Positions 9,400 through 17,001 of a stretch of 64,000 nt of DNA are shown piece by piece; the first letter of the stretch is position 1, and each line of letters begins with the position of its first letter. The translations under genes were made by a program, and so were the position numbers. This DNA comes from Phaeobacter sp. CECT 5382 (GTDB lineage Bacteria > Pseudomonadota > Alphaproteobacteria > Rhodobacterales > Rhodobacteraceae): positions 1 to 64,000 of the forward strand of contig NZ_CYSG01000020.1 in NCBI RefSeq assembly GCF_001457775.1. The letters are read 5' to 3'. Below the pieces are notes generated by a model, which was given only the letters and a program-made list of their open reading frames with translations, made no database searches and was not told where the DNA came from.

Positions 9400-10743
9400 A
9401 TGAGCGCGCCATACCGAGAGAGTCGAAAGATTGATCCAACCCGTGGACCATTGCTGGGCGACGGAACGCCGAATGACAATGACCGCATGGAAATCGGCCC
9501 CACCCAACTGGCTATTCAGGAGTGGCAGGACGGCGGGCTGACATTGCCAGACCTGCCACGAATGCGAGAGTTTCGCTGGCAGCGTCTGGTCAGGGCGATC
9601 CAGGAACGGGATTGGGGCGGCGTCCTGCTGTTTGATCCTCTGAACATCCGCTATGCCACCGACAGCACCAATATGCAGCTGTGGAACACGCATAACCCTT
9701 TTCGCGCCCTGCTGGTTTGCGCCGATGGCTATATGGTGTTGTGGGACTACAAGAATTCGCCGTTTCTTTCGACCTTCAACCCATTGGTGCGAGAACAGAG
9801 ATCAGGTGCGGATCTGTTCTATTTTGATCGCGGCGACAAGGTGGATGTGGCAGCCGATGCCCTGTCCAACGAGGTGCGCCAACTGATCCATGAACATGGC
9901 GGTGGCAACCGGCGGCTGGGCGTTGACAAGATCATGCTGCACGGGTTGCGCGCCCTCGAGGCGCAAGGGTTTGAGATCATGGAAGGCGAAGAGTTGACCG
10001 AAAAGACCCGCGCCATCAAAGGCGCGGATGAGATCCTTGCCATGCGCTGCGCCAATCACGCCTGCGAGACCGCCGTGCAGGCGATGGAGGATTTTGCGCG
10101 GGCCAATGTGGGCGATGGCAAGACCTGCGAGGATGATATCTGGGCGGTCCTGCACGCAGAAAACATCCGACGCGGCGGCGAGTGGATCGAGACTCGGCTT
10201 CTGGCCTCGGGGCAGCGCACCAACCCCTGGTTTCAGGAATGCGGCCCCCGGATCACGCAGCAAAACGAGATCATTTCCTTTGATACCGATCTGATCGGAT
10301 CCTACGGCATCTGCATTGACATCTCACGTAGCTGGTGGATTGGCGACCAAAAGCCACGCGCCGACATGATCTACGCAATGCAGCATGCCCATGAACATAT
10401 CATGCAGAACATGGAGATGCTGAAACCTGGCGTGATGATCCCCGAGTTGACGGCGAACACACATGTTCTGGATGAAAAATATCAGGCACAGAAATACGGC
10501 TGCCTGATGCATGGCGTCGGGCTCTGTGATGAATGGCCGCTGGTGGCCTATCCCGACAAGGCGGTCGCAGGTGCCTATGACTATCCGCTGGAACCCGGCA
10601 TGGTGCTCTGTGTGGAAGCCTGTGTTGGCGAGGTCGGAGGTGATTTCTCGATCAAACTCGAAGACCAGGTCCTGATCACCGAAGATGGCTACGAGAACCT
10701 TACCACCTACCCCTTTGACCCGGCGCTTATGGGGGAGAACTGA
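9400..10743 (+). CDS. dddP: DMSP lyase DddP (M24-peptidase fold)
   Basis: DddP cleaves dimethylsulfoniopropionate to dimethyl sulfide and acrylate. The 447-aa length matches the family. The metal ligands known from the Ruegeria lacuscaerulensis enzyme are all present at the same numbers: Asp295 and Asp297 (FDTD), Asp307, His371, Glu406 and Glu421. Tyr366 and Asp377 of the active site are also there. DddP-type blocks such as DPLNIRYATDSTNMQLWNTH and RTNPWFQECGPRI separate it from true Xaa-Pro peptidases. ATG 9400 has GGGGAG upstream. The gene ends 10 bp from the convergent NicO permease. No acrylate-processing genes (acuK, prpE) lie next to it. Confidence 0.95.
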   Translation: MSAPYRESRKIDPTRGPLLGDGTPNDNDRMEIGPTQLAIQEWQDGGLTLPDLPRMREFRWQRLVRAIQERDWGGVLLFDPLNIRYATDSTNMQLWNTHNPFRALLVCADGYMVLWDYKNSPFLSTFNPLVREQRSGADLFYFDRGDKVDVAADALSNEVRQLIHEHGGGNRRLGVDKIMLHGLRALEAQGFEIMEGEELTEKTRAIKGADEILAMRCANHACETAVQAMEDFARANVGDGKTCEDDIWAVLHAENIRRGGEWIETRLLASGQRTNPWFQECGPRITQQNEIISFDTDLIGSYGICIDISRSWWIGDQKPRADMIYAMQHAHEHIMQNMEMLKPGVMIPELTANTHVLDEKYQAQKYGCLMHGVGLCDEWPLVAYPDKAVAGAYDYPLEPGMVLCVEACVGEVGGDFSIKLEDQVLITEDGYENLTTYPFDPALMGEN

Positions 10744-10752
10744 ACAAACGGC

Positions 10753-11817
10753 CTAGCGCAGGCTGGTCAACATCAGTCCTGCAGCCACTAGCGCGATCAG
10801 CAGACCGGCGGTGATTTCCAAAAGCGGCACCACTTGACGGGCGCGGGTATTGGCTGCAAACAGCGACAGTGCCCCGCCTCGCAGCCCCAGGGCTGCCAGC
10901 CCAACCGCGATGGTGACGGAGGCAGTGCCAAGCGCCATAGCAAAAGCGCCGGCGACTCCGGCCAGGGCGATGCCCATCTGCCAGGTGATAATTAGAACGA
11001 AAAGTGCTCCGGTACAGGGCCTTACCGCAATACCTGCGATCAGTATCGCAGCTTCGCGCCAGCTGCTCAAATGCTCCACCTCTTCGAGGCTGGGGCCATG
11101 CCGGTGCCCACAATCGGCACAGGTCTCTGCGCCAGCCCCCGCTTCAGCTGAATGGTCGTGACTGTGGTGATGATGACCGTCGTGATGATGACTGTGGTGA
11201 TCGTGACTGTGTGGTTCTTGGCTGTGTGGTTCGTGGCTGTGTGGTTCGTGGCTGTGTGGTTCGTGGCTGTGATGCTCCTCGGCCTTGGCAGCGGCGCTGG
11301 TGCGAAACAGTTTTCGCGCGCCCCGTAGCAAAAGCCAGATCCCGATCCCAGCGATGGCGGCATAGCTGATCGGCGCCATGGTTTTTTCCGCGATACCGAT
11401 CATACTGTCACGGCCAAGCTGCAACACAAGGATGGCGGCGTAGACCAGCACCACCGCCGTGACCGCCTGCCCGAGACTGGACAGCAGCGCCACCAGACTG
11501 AGCCGCATCCAGGGCACCTTGCGCCCCAACCCGTAGCCACCAATCAGAACCTTGCCGTGTCCCGGCCCAATGGCATGAAAGAACCCATAGGCAAAACAGA
11601 CCAGCAAGAGCAGCGACAGCGCCCCCGCCTGACCGCCACGCAGCGCCCGCAGCGCCCCCGCAATCCGGTTCTGAAAGGCGCGTTGCTCCTGCGCGGCCCA
11701 GTCGCCCAAGGGGGCCAACAGATCGCGGCCAACCCACCAGAGCGTCAGGCACATCCCGACACTCAGTGTGATCAGGAGCAGACTGGTCGCAACGCGACCC
11801 TTCAAGAGCTGGGGCAT
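10753..11817 (-). CDS. Nickel/cobalt-type transporter, NicO/RcnA-like membrane protein
   Basis: This is a 354-aa inner-membrane protein with about six or seven membrane segments. The metal-site motif is FFHAIGPGHGKVLIGGY (residues ~80-96), and a second family block is IAGIAVRPCTGALFVLI. Between them lies a long His-rich cytoplasmic-type loop (about 181-225) with repeated HSHEP units and clusters such as HHHDGHHHHSHDH, expected to bind Ni, Co or Zn. Whether it imports or exports is not decided by the sequence. Its start overlaps the end of the DUF1007 gene by 16 bp, so the two are translated as a pair. Confidence 0.88.
   Translation of the reverse strand: MPQLLKGRVATSLLLITLSVGMCLTLWWVGRDLLAPLGDWAAQEQRAFQNRIAGALRALRGGQAGALSLLLLVCFAYGFFHAIGPGHGKVLIGGYGLGRKVPWMRLSLVALLSSLGQAVTAVVLVYAAILVLQLGRDSMIGIAEKTMAPISYAAIAGIGIWLLLRGARKLFRTSAAAKAEEHHSHEPHSHEPHSHEPHSQEPHSHDHHSHHHDGHHHHSHDHSAEAGAGAETCADCGHRHGPSLEEVEHLSSWREAAILIAGIAVRPCTGALFVLIITWQMGIALAGVAGAFAMALGTASVTIAVGLAALGLRGGALSLFAANTRARQVVPLLEITAGLLIALVAAGLMLTSLR
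11209..11268. repeat. Four 15-bp tandem repeats coding for HSHEP/HSQEP in the NicO loop
   Basis: The plus strand shows GTGTGGTTCGTGGCT three times without change (11224-11268), with a one-base variant before it (11209-11223). Each unit codes for five residues on the minus strand. The near identity at DNA level suggests recent expansion by slippage. Confidence 0.95.
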
Positions 11818-12548
11818 GAGAGCAGAACCTCGGTGGCGAATTCACCGCCAATCAGCGGGATATCGTTTTCTTCAAGGTCTGCATTGGCATCCAGCCGCAG
11901 CAGCTGCGCCTGCATCTGTGCCAGCCCGCCTGCAATATCCGGATCAATCCGCTCCAACATGCAGTGCCCCTGCAAATGTGGCGACAGGGTCACCGGCAGA
12001 GTGATCTCATAGGCGGTGTAATAGGAAGGATCAAACGCCTTGAGCGAAAACGGGCCGTCCTGCTTTGCGACGGGCTGGCTTAACTGGCGCCGATGCGTGC
12101 TGACAATGCGCCCCTCAAGAAGCTCGGTACCCGCGTCCACCGGGCCGGAAAGCGGCACAACAGCGCCGTTGATGCGCAGCTCGAGATCGCCGTTGAAGCC
12201 TTCGTCCCAATTTGTATCGAACCCGGTCAGCAAAATACCTTCCTGAGGCGTCAGAACTCCGTCGCCATCGCGGTCAAGCTGCAGATCCTCGGTGATCAAA
12301 AGAGAATAGAATTCATCGTATTGCCAGGTGACCTTGATCGCAACGAGATGATCGCTGTCATCAAATTCAAAGGCAAACCCCGTATCGACAAAGATGTGCG
12401 GATGCGCGGCAGTCTGCGTCGGCATGAGCAGTGCCCCCAAAGCAATTACTGAGGCTGAAGCTGGGGCAATCATCAGATTAGACACCAGTTGCTGCACCAG
12501 ACGCGGCACAGGGGAAACGTTCAGAGTATTTATGTTTCGGAATTTCAT
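11802..12548 (-). CDS. DUF1007 family protein, partner of the NicO transporter
   Basis: This 248-aa protein has an N-terminal hydrophobic segment ending TQTAAHPHIFVDTGF. The AHPH sequence directly after the likely signal cleavage site is a hallmark of the family and could bind metal through the mature N-terminus. An EF-hand-like box (DRDGDGVLTPQE) lies at about residue 90. Family members are often encoded beside NicO/RcnA-type permeases, as here, and are thought to be periplasmic metal-handling proteins, although the biochemical role is not established. No good ribosome site decides the start; ATG 12548 is one choice and ATG 12584 another. Confidence 0.8.
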   Translation of the reverse strand: MKFRNINTLNVSPVPRLVQQLVSNLMIAPASASVIALGALLMPTQTAAHPHIFVDTGFAFEFDDSDHLVAIKVTWQYDEFYSLLITEDLQLDRDGDGVLTPQEGILLTGFDTNWDEGFNGDLELRINGAVVPLSGPVDAGTELLEGRIVSTHRRQLSQPVAKQDGPFSLKAFDPSYYTAYEITLPVTLSPHLQGHCMLERIDPDIAGGLAQMQAQLLRLDANADLEENDIPLIGGEFATEVLLSCPSS

Positions 12549-12792
12549 AGTCGCCAATCTAGAAGCAACATTCCAAAGCTGCAATCATCTGACCATGCAG
12601 TGCTCTGCACCGCTGGCAAAATTGCGCGCACGACTGGAATTCTAGCAGCCTTCGCGCACCCTCATGCTCTCTCGCATCTTGTCGCTTCTTGTCGCGCGGC
12701 ATCACCTTCGCGTGACGTTTCCTGCAGCTGCCTTGTGATAGCCGCCTAGACCCCGCACTCTAAGGGCGACACAAGATATGAGGCTTTTGCCA

Positions 12793-14028
12793 ATGCCCAC
12801 AGAACGTATTACCTTTGCCGGCCATTCCGGTGAGACCCTGGCCGCAAGGCTTGATCTGCCGCAGGGCCCGGTGTTGGCGACGGCGCTGTTTGCCCATTGC
12901 TTTACCTGCTCCAAGGATATTCCGGCCGCCCGCCGCATCGCCGGCCGCCTTGCCGCCATGGGTATCGCAGTGCTGCGCTTTGATTTCACCGGCCTTGGCC
13001 ATTCCGAAGGCGAATTTGCTAATACCACCTTCAGTTCCAACGTCGCCGATTTGATCGCCGCCGCGCAGTACCTGGCCGCCCGTGATATGGCGCCGGCCCT
13101 GCTGATCGGCCACTCACTGGGCGGGGCGGCGGTGCTGCGCGCACGTGCCGGCATTCCTTCGGTCAAAGGGGTCGTCACCCTAGGGGCTCCCTTTGATCCC
13201 GGCCATGTCTCGCACCACTTTGACGCAGCCCTGCCCGAAATCCAGGCCAAGGGTCAGGCCGAGGTGTGCCTGGGCGGGCGTCCCTTTGTGATTGGCCGCG
13301 ATTTTGTCGAAGACATCACCGCCGAGGCCCTGACCCCGGCTATCAAAGAGCTGAATGCCGCCCTGCTGGTGATGCATGCACCGCGTGACGCCACCGTCAG
13401 CATCGACAATGCCGCCGCGATTTTCACCGCCGCCCGCCATCCCAAAAGCTTTGTCACTCTGGACGAGGCCGACCATTTGATCACCAAACCCCGCGATGCA
13501 GAGTATGCCGCAGAGGTCATTTCCGCCTGGGCCGGGCGGTATGTCGACCTGTCGCCACCTGCACCGCCCCCTGGCGCCCCCGAAGGCGTGCTGCGAGTCA
13601 CCGAAGCTGATCCTGCCGGATTTTTACAGGACATCCATTCGGGCCCGCATCATCACGCCTATGCAGATGAGCCTCTGGCCTATGGCGGCACCAATCGCGG
13701 CATGTCGCCTTATGGCTTTGTTTCTGCCGGTTTAGGAGCCTGCACGTCGATGACTTTACGCATGTACGCAAGACGCAAAGGCTGGCCGCTTGACTCTGTC
13801 AGTGTGGATGTGTCCCACGACAAGGTACATGCACAGGACGCGCAGCCCTCGGGGCCCGCCAAGATCGACCAATTCACCCGCATCATTCGCATCTGCGGCA
13901 ATCTGGATCAGACACAACGGGCAAAGCTGTTGGAAATCGCGGACAAATGCCCGGTTCACCGCACTCTGGAACATGGCGCAAAGGTAAAAACCCAGCTGGA
14001 GGAAGAACCGCAAACCCTGCCAGCCTAG
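12793..14028 (+). CDS. Alpha/beta hydrolase fused to an OsmC-family peroxidase-like domain
   Basis: The protein is 411 aa with two domains. Residues ~1-250 form an alpha/beta hydrolase with the nucleophile elbow GHSLGG, the acid in MHAPRDATV and His in DEADHLI. Residues ~265-405 form an OsmC/Ohr-type domain with its two reactive cysteines in GACTSMTLRMYARR and DKCPVHRTLE. OsmC proteins reduce organic hydroperoxides; the role of the hydrolase half is unknown. The fusion itself is a known architecture in proteobacteria. GAGG lies 9 bases before ATG 12793; an upstream ATG at 12778 in the same frame has no ribosome site but cannot be excluded. Confidence 0.88.
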   Translation: MPTERITFAGHSGETLAARLDLPQGPVLATALFAHCFTCSKDIPAARRIAGRLAAMGIAVLRFDFTGLGHSEGEFANTTFSSNVADLIAAAQYLAARDMAPALLIGHSLGGAAVLRARAGIPSVKGVVTLGAPFDPGHVSHHFDAALPEIQAKGQAEVCLGGRPFVIGRDFVEDITAEALTPAIKELNAALLVMHAPRDATVSIDNAAAIFTAARHPKSFVTLDEADHLITKPRDAEYAAEVISAWAGRYVDLSPPAPPPGAPEGVLRVTEADPAGFLQDIHSGPHHHAYADEPLAYGGTNRGMSPYGFVSAGLGACTSMTLRMYARRKGWPLDSVSVDVSHDKVHAQDAQPSGPAKIDQFTRIIRICGNLDQTQRAKLLEIADKCPVHRTLEHGAKVKTQLEEEPQTLPA

Positions 14029-14060
14029 TCTCCCCAGAGTCTCTAGTCTCCCCAGAGTCT
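14025..14060. repeat. Perfect 18-bp tandem duplication across a stop codon
   Basis: CTAGTCTCCCCAGAGTCT occurs twice in a row (14025-14042, 14043-14060). The first copy contains the TAG stop of the hydrolase-OsmC gene. It looks like a replication-slippage event. Confidence 0.95.
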
Positions 14061-14281
14061 ACTGAGCAGCACAGAGGGGCCCATTTTGCCCCCCAATTAT
14101 TGCTTTGCAGGGGCAGTCTCTGTGCGCGCCCAATCCTGTTTTAACCCCCGCAGATCTCCGGATCCGCCTGCGCTCTATGCGAACTTGATCCACATCATAG
14201 CCGCCCTGTGCCTACCTGCGCAGTGTCTATCAAATCACTTGAAAATCACTTGGATTATTTTCCATTTTGCGGAGGCACGGC

Positions 14282-14539
14282 ATGGGACTGTTTTCTAAAC
14301 TCGGACAAAGCGCTGATCTGGTCGAAGGCATGGCCGACCGCCTGGGTATCGACTATGGCGAGGTGATCGCCAAAGATCCCGAAGCAGAAGGCCGCAAATT
14401 CATGCGCGCTGTGATGAATTGCAGCAAGTGCAGCAATCAGGACGGCTGCGCCGAACTGCAGGCACACAGTCGCCAGCTCACAGAGACACCGGAATATTGC
14501 CGCAACAGCAATATGCTGACGCATATGCAACGGGATTAA
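14282..14539 (+). CDS. DUF6455 family small cysteine protein
   Basis: This is an 85-aa protein beginning MGLFSKLGQSADLVEGMADR. It has a Cys cluster in NCSKCSNQDGC at about 57-67 and a further Cys in ETPEYCRNSNML. Such spacing could hold a metal or Fe-S centre, but no function is established to my knowledge. CGGAGG lies 6 bases before ATG 14282. It has a private terminator and probably a private promoter in the 14061-14281 gap. Confidence 0.75.
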   Translation: MGLFSKLGQSADLVEGMADRLGIDYGEVIAKDPEAEGRKFMRAVMNCSKCSNQDGCAELQAHSRQLTETPEYCRNSNMLTHMQRD

Positions 14540-14569
14540 TCCCGCATTCTTGGCTTTAAGCTTTGCTTT

Positions 14570-14602
14570 AAACAGCCCTCTTTGCTCTAGAGGGCTGTTT
14601 TT
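14570..14602 (+). terminator. Intrinsic terminator of the DUF6455 gene
   Basis: AAACAGCCCTCT and AGAGGGCTGTTT form a perfect 12-bp stem with a 7-base loop, ending in TTTTT. It starts 30 bp after the stop. Confidence 0.9.
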
Positions 14603-14906
14603 GGCCATGCCAAGGCAGATCCTGAAGGACCGAATTGCCCTTCGCTGACATCTCCTTCTTACTCAAAAATACGCAAACCCAATGGTCAGAGGCGCAAATC
14701 CGAAGCTCTAGAACCTGACAGCGGGATGCACCAGTTGGTCGCCTTTCCAGCTTAGACGCCTACGATACGCCCCTAGAAAAGCGCCAAGACAAGCGCCAGA
14801 CAGATGCGACATTTTTCATATCAGCCCTGCCAGACTTGCCCAATTGGCTCTGCTCCCGTATGACGCGCCATATCTTCTGGACAATCCCATAAAGGTGCTT
14901 TCGCCA
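14603..14906. other. Intergenic region before purB, no gene seen
   Basis: About 300 bp lie between the DUF6455 terminator and purB. I see no coding sequence, repeat or riboswitch-like structure that I can support. It must contain the purB promoter. Confidence 0.6.
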
Positions 14907-16211
14907 ATGATCCCTCGCTATTCTCGCCCCGAAATGGTCGCCATTTGGTCGCCCGAAACCAAATTCAAGATCTGGTACGAGATCGAGGCTCATGCCTGCG
15001 AAGCCATGGCCAACATCGGTGTCATCCCCCGCGAAAACGCTGATGCCGTCTGGAAAGCCAAGGACGTGGAATTCGACGTCGCCCGTATCGACGAAATCGA
15101 AGCCGTCACCAAACATGACGTCATCGCCTTCCTGACTCACCTGGCCGAACATGTCGGTTCCGAAGAAGCACGTTTCGTGCATCAGGGCATGACCTCCTCT
15201 GACGTTCTGGACACCTGCCTGAACGTGCAGCTGGTGCGTTCTGCCGATATCCTGATCAAAGACATGGATGGGTTGCTGGCCGCCCTGAAACGACGTGCTC
15301 TGGAACATAAAGACACCGTGCGCGTCGGTCGCAGCCACGGCATCCATGCCGAGCCCACAACCATGGGGCTGACCTTTGCGCGTTTTTATGCGGAAATGGA
15401 TCGGAACCTCGCGCGTTTGAAACTGGCGCGTGAAGAAATCGCCACCGGTGCGATTTCGGGCGCGGTTGGCACATTCGCCAATGTCGACCCTGCCGTCGAA
15501 GAGCATGTCTGCGCCGAACTGGGCCTCTCGCCCGAACCGATTTCGACCCAGGTGATCCCACGCGACCGTCACGCGATGTTCTTTGCCACCCTTGGCGTCA
15601 TTGCATCGTCGATCGAAAACGTCGCGACCGAGATCCGCCACATGCAGCGCACCGAAGTGCTGGAAGGCGCGGAATTCTTCTCGATGGGGCAAAAAGGCTC
15701 TTCGGCTATGCCACACAAGAAAAACCCGGTTCTGACCGAAAACCTCACGGGTCTGGCCCGTCTGGTGCGCTCCGCCGTGATCCCGGCGATGGAGAACGTC
15801 GCCCTGTGGCACGAGCGTGACATCTCGCATTCTTCGGTAGAGCGCGCGATCGGCCCCGACTGCTGCGTCACCCTCGATTTTGCCCTGGCACGTCTGACAG
15901 GTGTGATCGACAAGATGTTGGTTTTCCCCGAAAACATGCTGGATAACATGAATAAATTCCCGGGTCTGGTGATGAGTCAGCGAGTTCTGCTGGCCCTGAC
16001 ACAGGCGGGTGTGTCGCGCGAAGACGCCTATTCCATGGTGCAGCGCAACGCACTGAAGGTCTGGGAAGATCGCGTTGATTTCCGCGAATTGCTGCTGGCC
16101 GATCCCGAAGTGGTCGCTGCTCTTGGCGAAGACGGCGTCAACGAGAAATTCGACATGGGCTATCACACCAAACATGTTGATACGATCTTCAAACGGGTCT
16201 TTGGCGCATAA
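14907..16211 (+). CDS. purB: Adenylosuccinate lyase
   Basis: The enzyme catalyses two beta-eliminations in purine synthesis (SAICAR to AICAR plus fumarate, and adenylosuccinate to AMP plus fumarate). It is 434 aa, the short Bacillus/Thermotoga-like form. The fumarase/aspartase-superfamily signature SSAMPHKKNP (about residue 265) carries the flexible catalytic loop, and the catalytic-His region is VGRSHGIHAEPTT (about 140). The start ATG 14907 (MIPRYSRPEMVAIW) has AAAGGTG upstream; earlier in-frame ATGs encode residues unlike the family. It stands alone with a terminator at 16242. Confidence 0.96.
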   Translation: MIPRYSRPEMVAIWSPETKFKIWYEIEAHACEAMANIGVIPRENADAVWKAKDVEFDVARIDEIEAVTKHDVIAFLTHLAEHVGSEEARFVHQGMTSSDVLDTCLNVQLVRSADILIKDMDGLLAALKRRALEHKDTVRVGRSHGIHAEPTTMGLTFARFYAEMDRNLARLKLAREEIATGAISGAVGTFANVDPAVEEHVCAELGLSPEPISTQVIPRDRHAMFFATLGVIASSIENVATEIRHMQRTEVLEGAEFFSMGQKGSSAMPHKKNPVLTENLTGLARLVRSAVIPAMENVALWHERDISHSSVERAIGPDCCVTLDFALARLTGVIDKMLVFPENMLDNMNKFPGLVMSQRVLLALTQAGVSREDAYSMVQRNALKVWEDRVDFRELLLADPEVVAALGEDGVNEKFDMGYHTKHVDTIFKRVFGA

Positions 16212-16241
16212 GCCTACCCCGACACCTCAGCTTGCATGATC

Positions 16242-16272
16242 AAACGCCCCGCTTGTTTAGTGGGGCGTTTTT
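16242..16272 (+). terminator. Intrinsic terminator of purB
   Basis: AAACGCCCC and GGGGCGTTT form a 9-bp stem with an 11-base loop, followed by TT. It lies 30 bp after the purB stop. Confidence 0.88.
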
Positions 16273-16376
16273 ACATCTGTCACGGCAACGTGACCAAAAA
16301 ACAGGGCATGGTCGCTACATAAAATGCGTCAATTGTCGTTAGACTGTTTTCAAATCCAATCATCCGGAGTTTCCCG

Positions 16377-16925
16377 ATGCGCTATGCTTTGCTTGTTGCC
16401 ACCCTGACCCTGTCTGGACTGACCCTGCCCGGCCTAGCCTATGCGGCCGGAGACAACGGCTGGAACCCGCCGAAACCAACAGAAACGACCAAGACCTGCA
16501 AAGGTAAAAGGGTCTGGGATCCGGAAAAGAAGCGCTGTGTTCGCCCGAAACAATCCTCGCTCAATCAGGATGAGCTGATGGGTGCTGTCCGCGAGCTGGC
16601 CTATGCCGGGCGCAACTCTGACGCACAGGCGGTTCTTGCAACGCTGACCGACCAAGAAGATGATCGTGCCCTGACTTATTGGGGTTTCACCCATCGCAAA
16701 CTGGGCCATGGCGCGCTTGCCGCAACGTATTACGACAAGGCGATTGCACAAAACCCCGACAATCTTCTGGCCCGATCCTATATGGGGCAAGGCTTTGTCG
16801 AAGAAGGTCAATTCGGTCTGGCGCTGACGCAGTGGAAAGAAATTCGCGCCCGCGGTGGCGCAAATAGCTGGCCCGAAACCTCCCTGCGCCAGGCCTTGGA
16901 AACCGGTGTCACAACAAGCTATTAA
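16377..16925 (+). CDS. Secreted tetratricopeptide-repeat protein
   Basis: The protein is 182 aa with a signal peptide (MRYALLVATLTLSGLTLPGLAYAA). It then has a short Lys/Cys-containing segment with two cysteines (TKTCKGKRVWDPEKKRCV), as in many small roseobacter exported proteins. Two or three TPR helical pairs follow from about residue 65 (LTYWGFTHRKLGHGALAATYYDKAIAQNPDNLLA split over one repeat). TPRs mediate protein contacts; the partner is unknown. CCGGAG lies upstream of ATG 16377. It is followed on the same strand by fliG 76 bp later, with no obvious terminator. Confidence 0.78.
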   Translation: MRYALLVATLTLSGLTLPGLAYAAGDNGWNPPKPTETTKTCKGKRVWDPEKKRCVRPKQSSLNQDELMGAVRELAYAGRNSDAQAVLATLTDQEDDRALTYWGFTHRKLGHGALAATYYDKAIAQNPDNLLARSYMGQGFVEEGQFGLALTQWKEIRARGGANSWPETSLRQALETGVTTSY

Positions 16926-17001
16926 ACTTCAGCTTTTCTTTACCGCTTGCGGGGTAATTTAGACCTGACCGAAAAAGAATCTTTTTGGCTAGGGTGCTAG
17001 A

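Noticed and set aside
11209-11268. CRISPR-like repeat array
   Set aside because: The units are contiguous 15-mers without spacers and lie inside a coding sequence.
14760-16175. 471-codon open frame antisense to purB
   Set aside because: Shadow of purB caused by high-GC codon bias; no family sequence.
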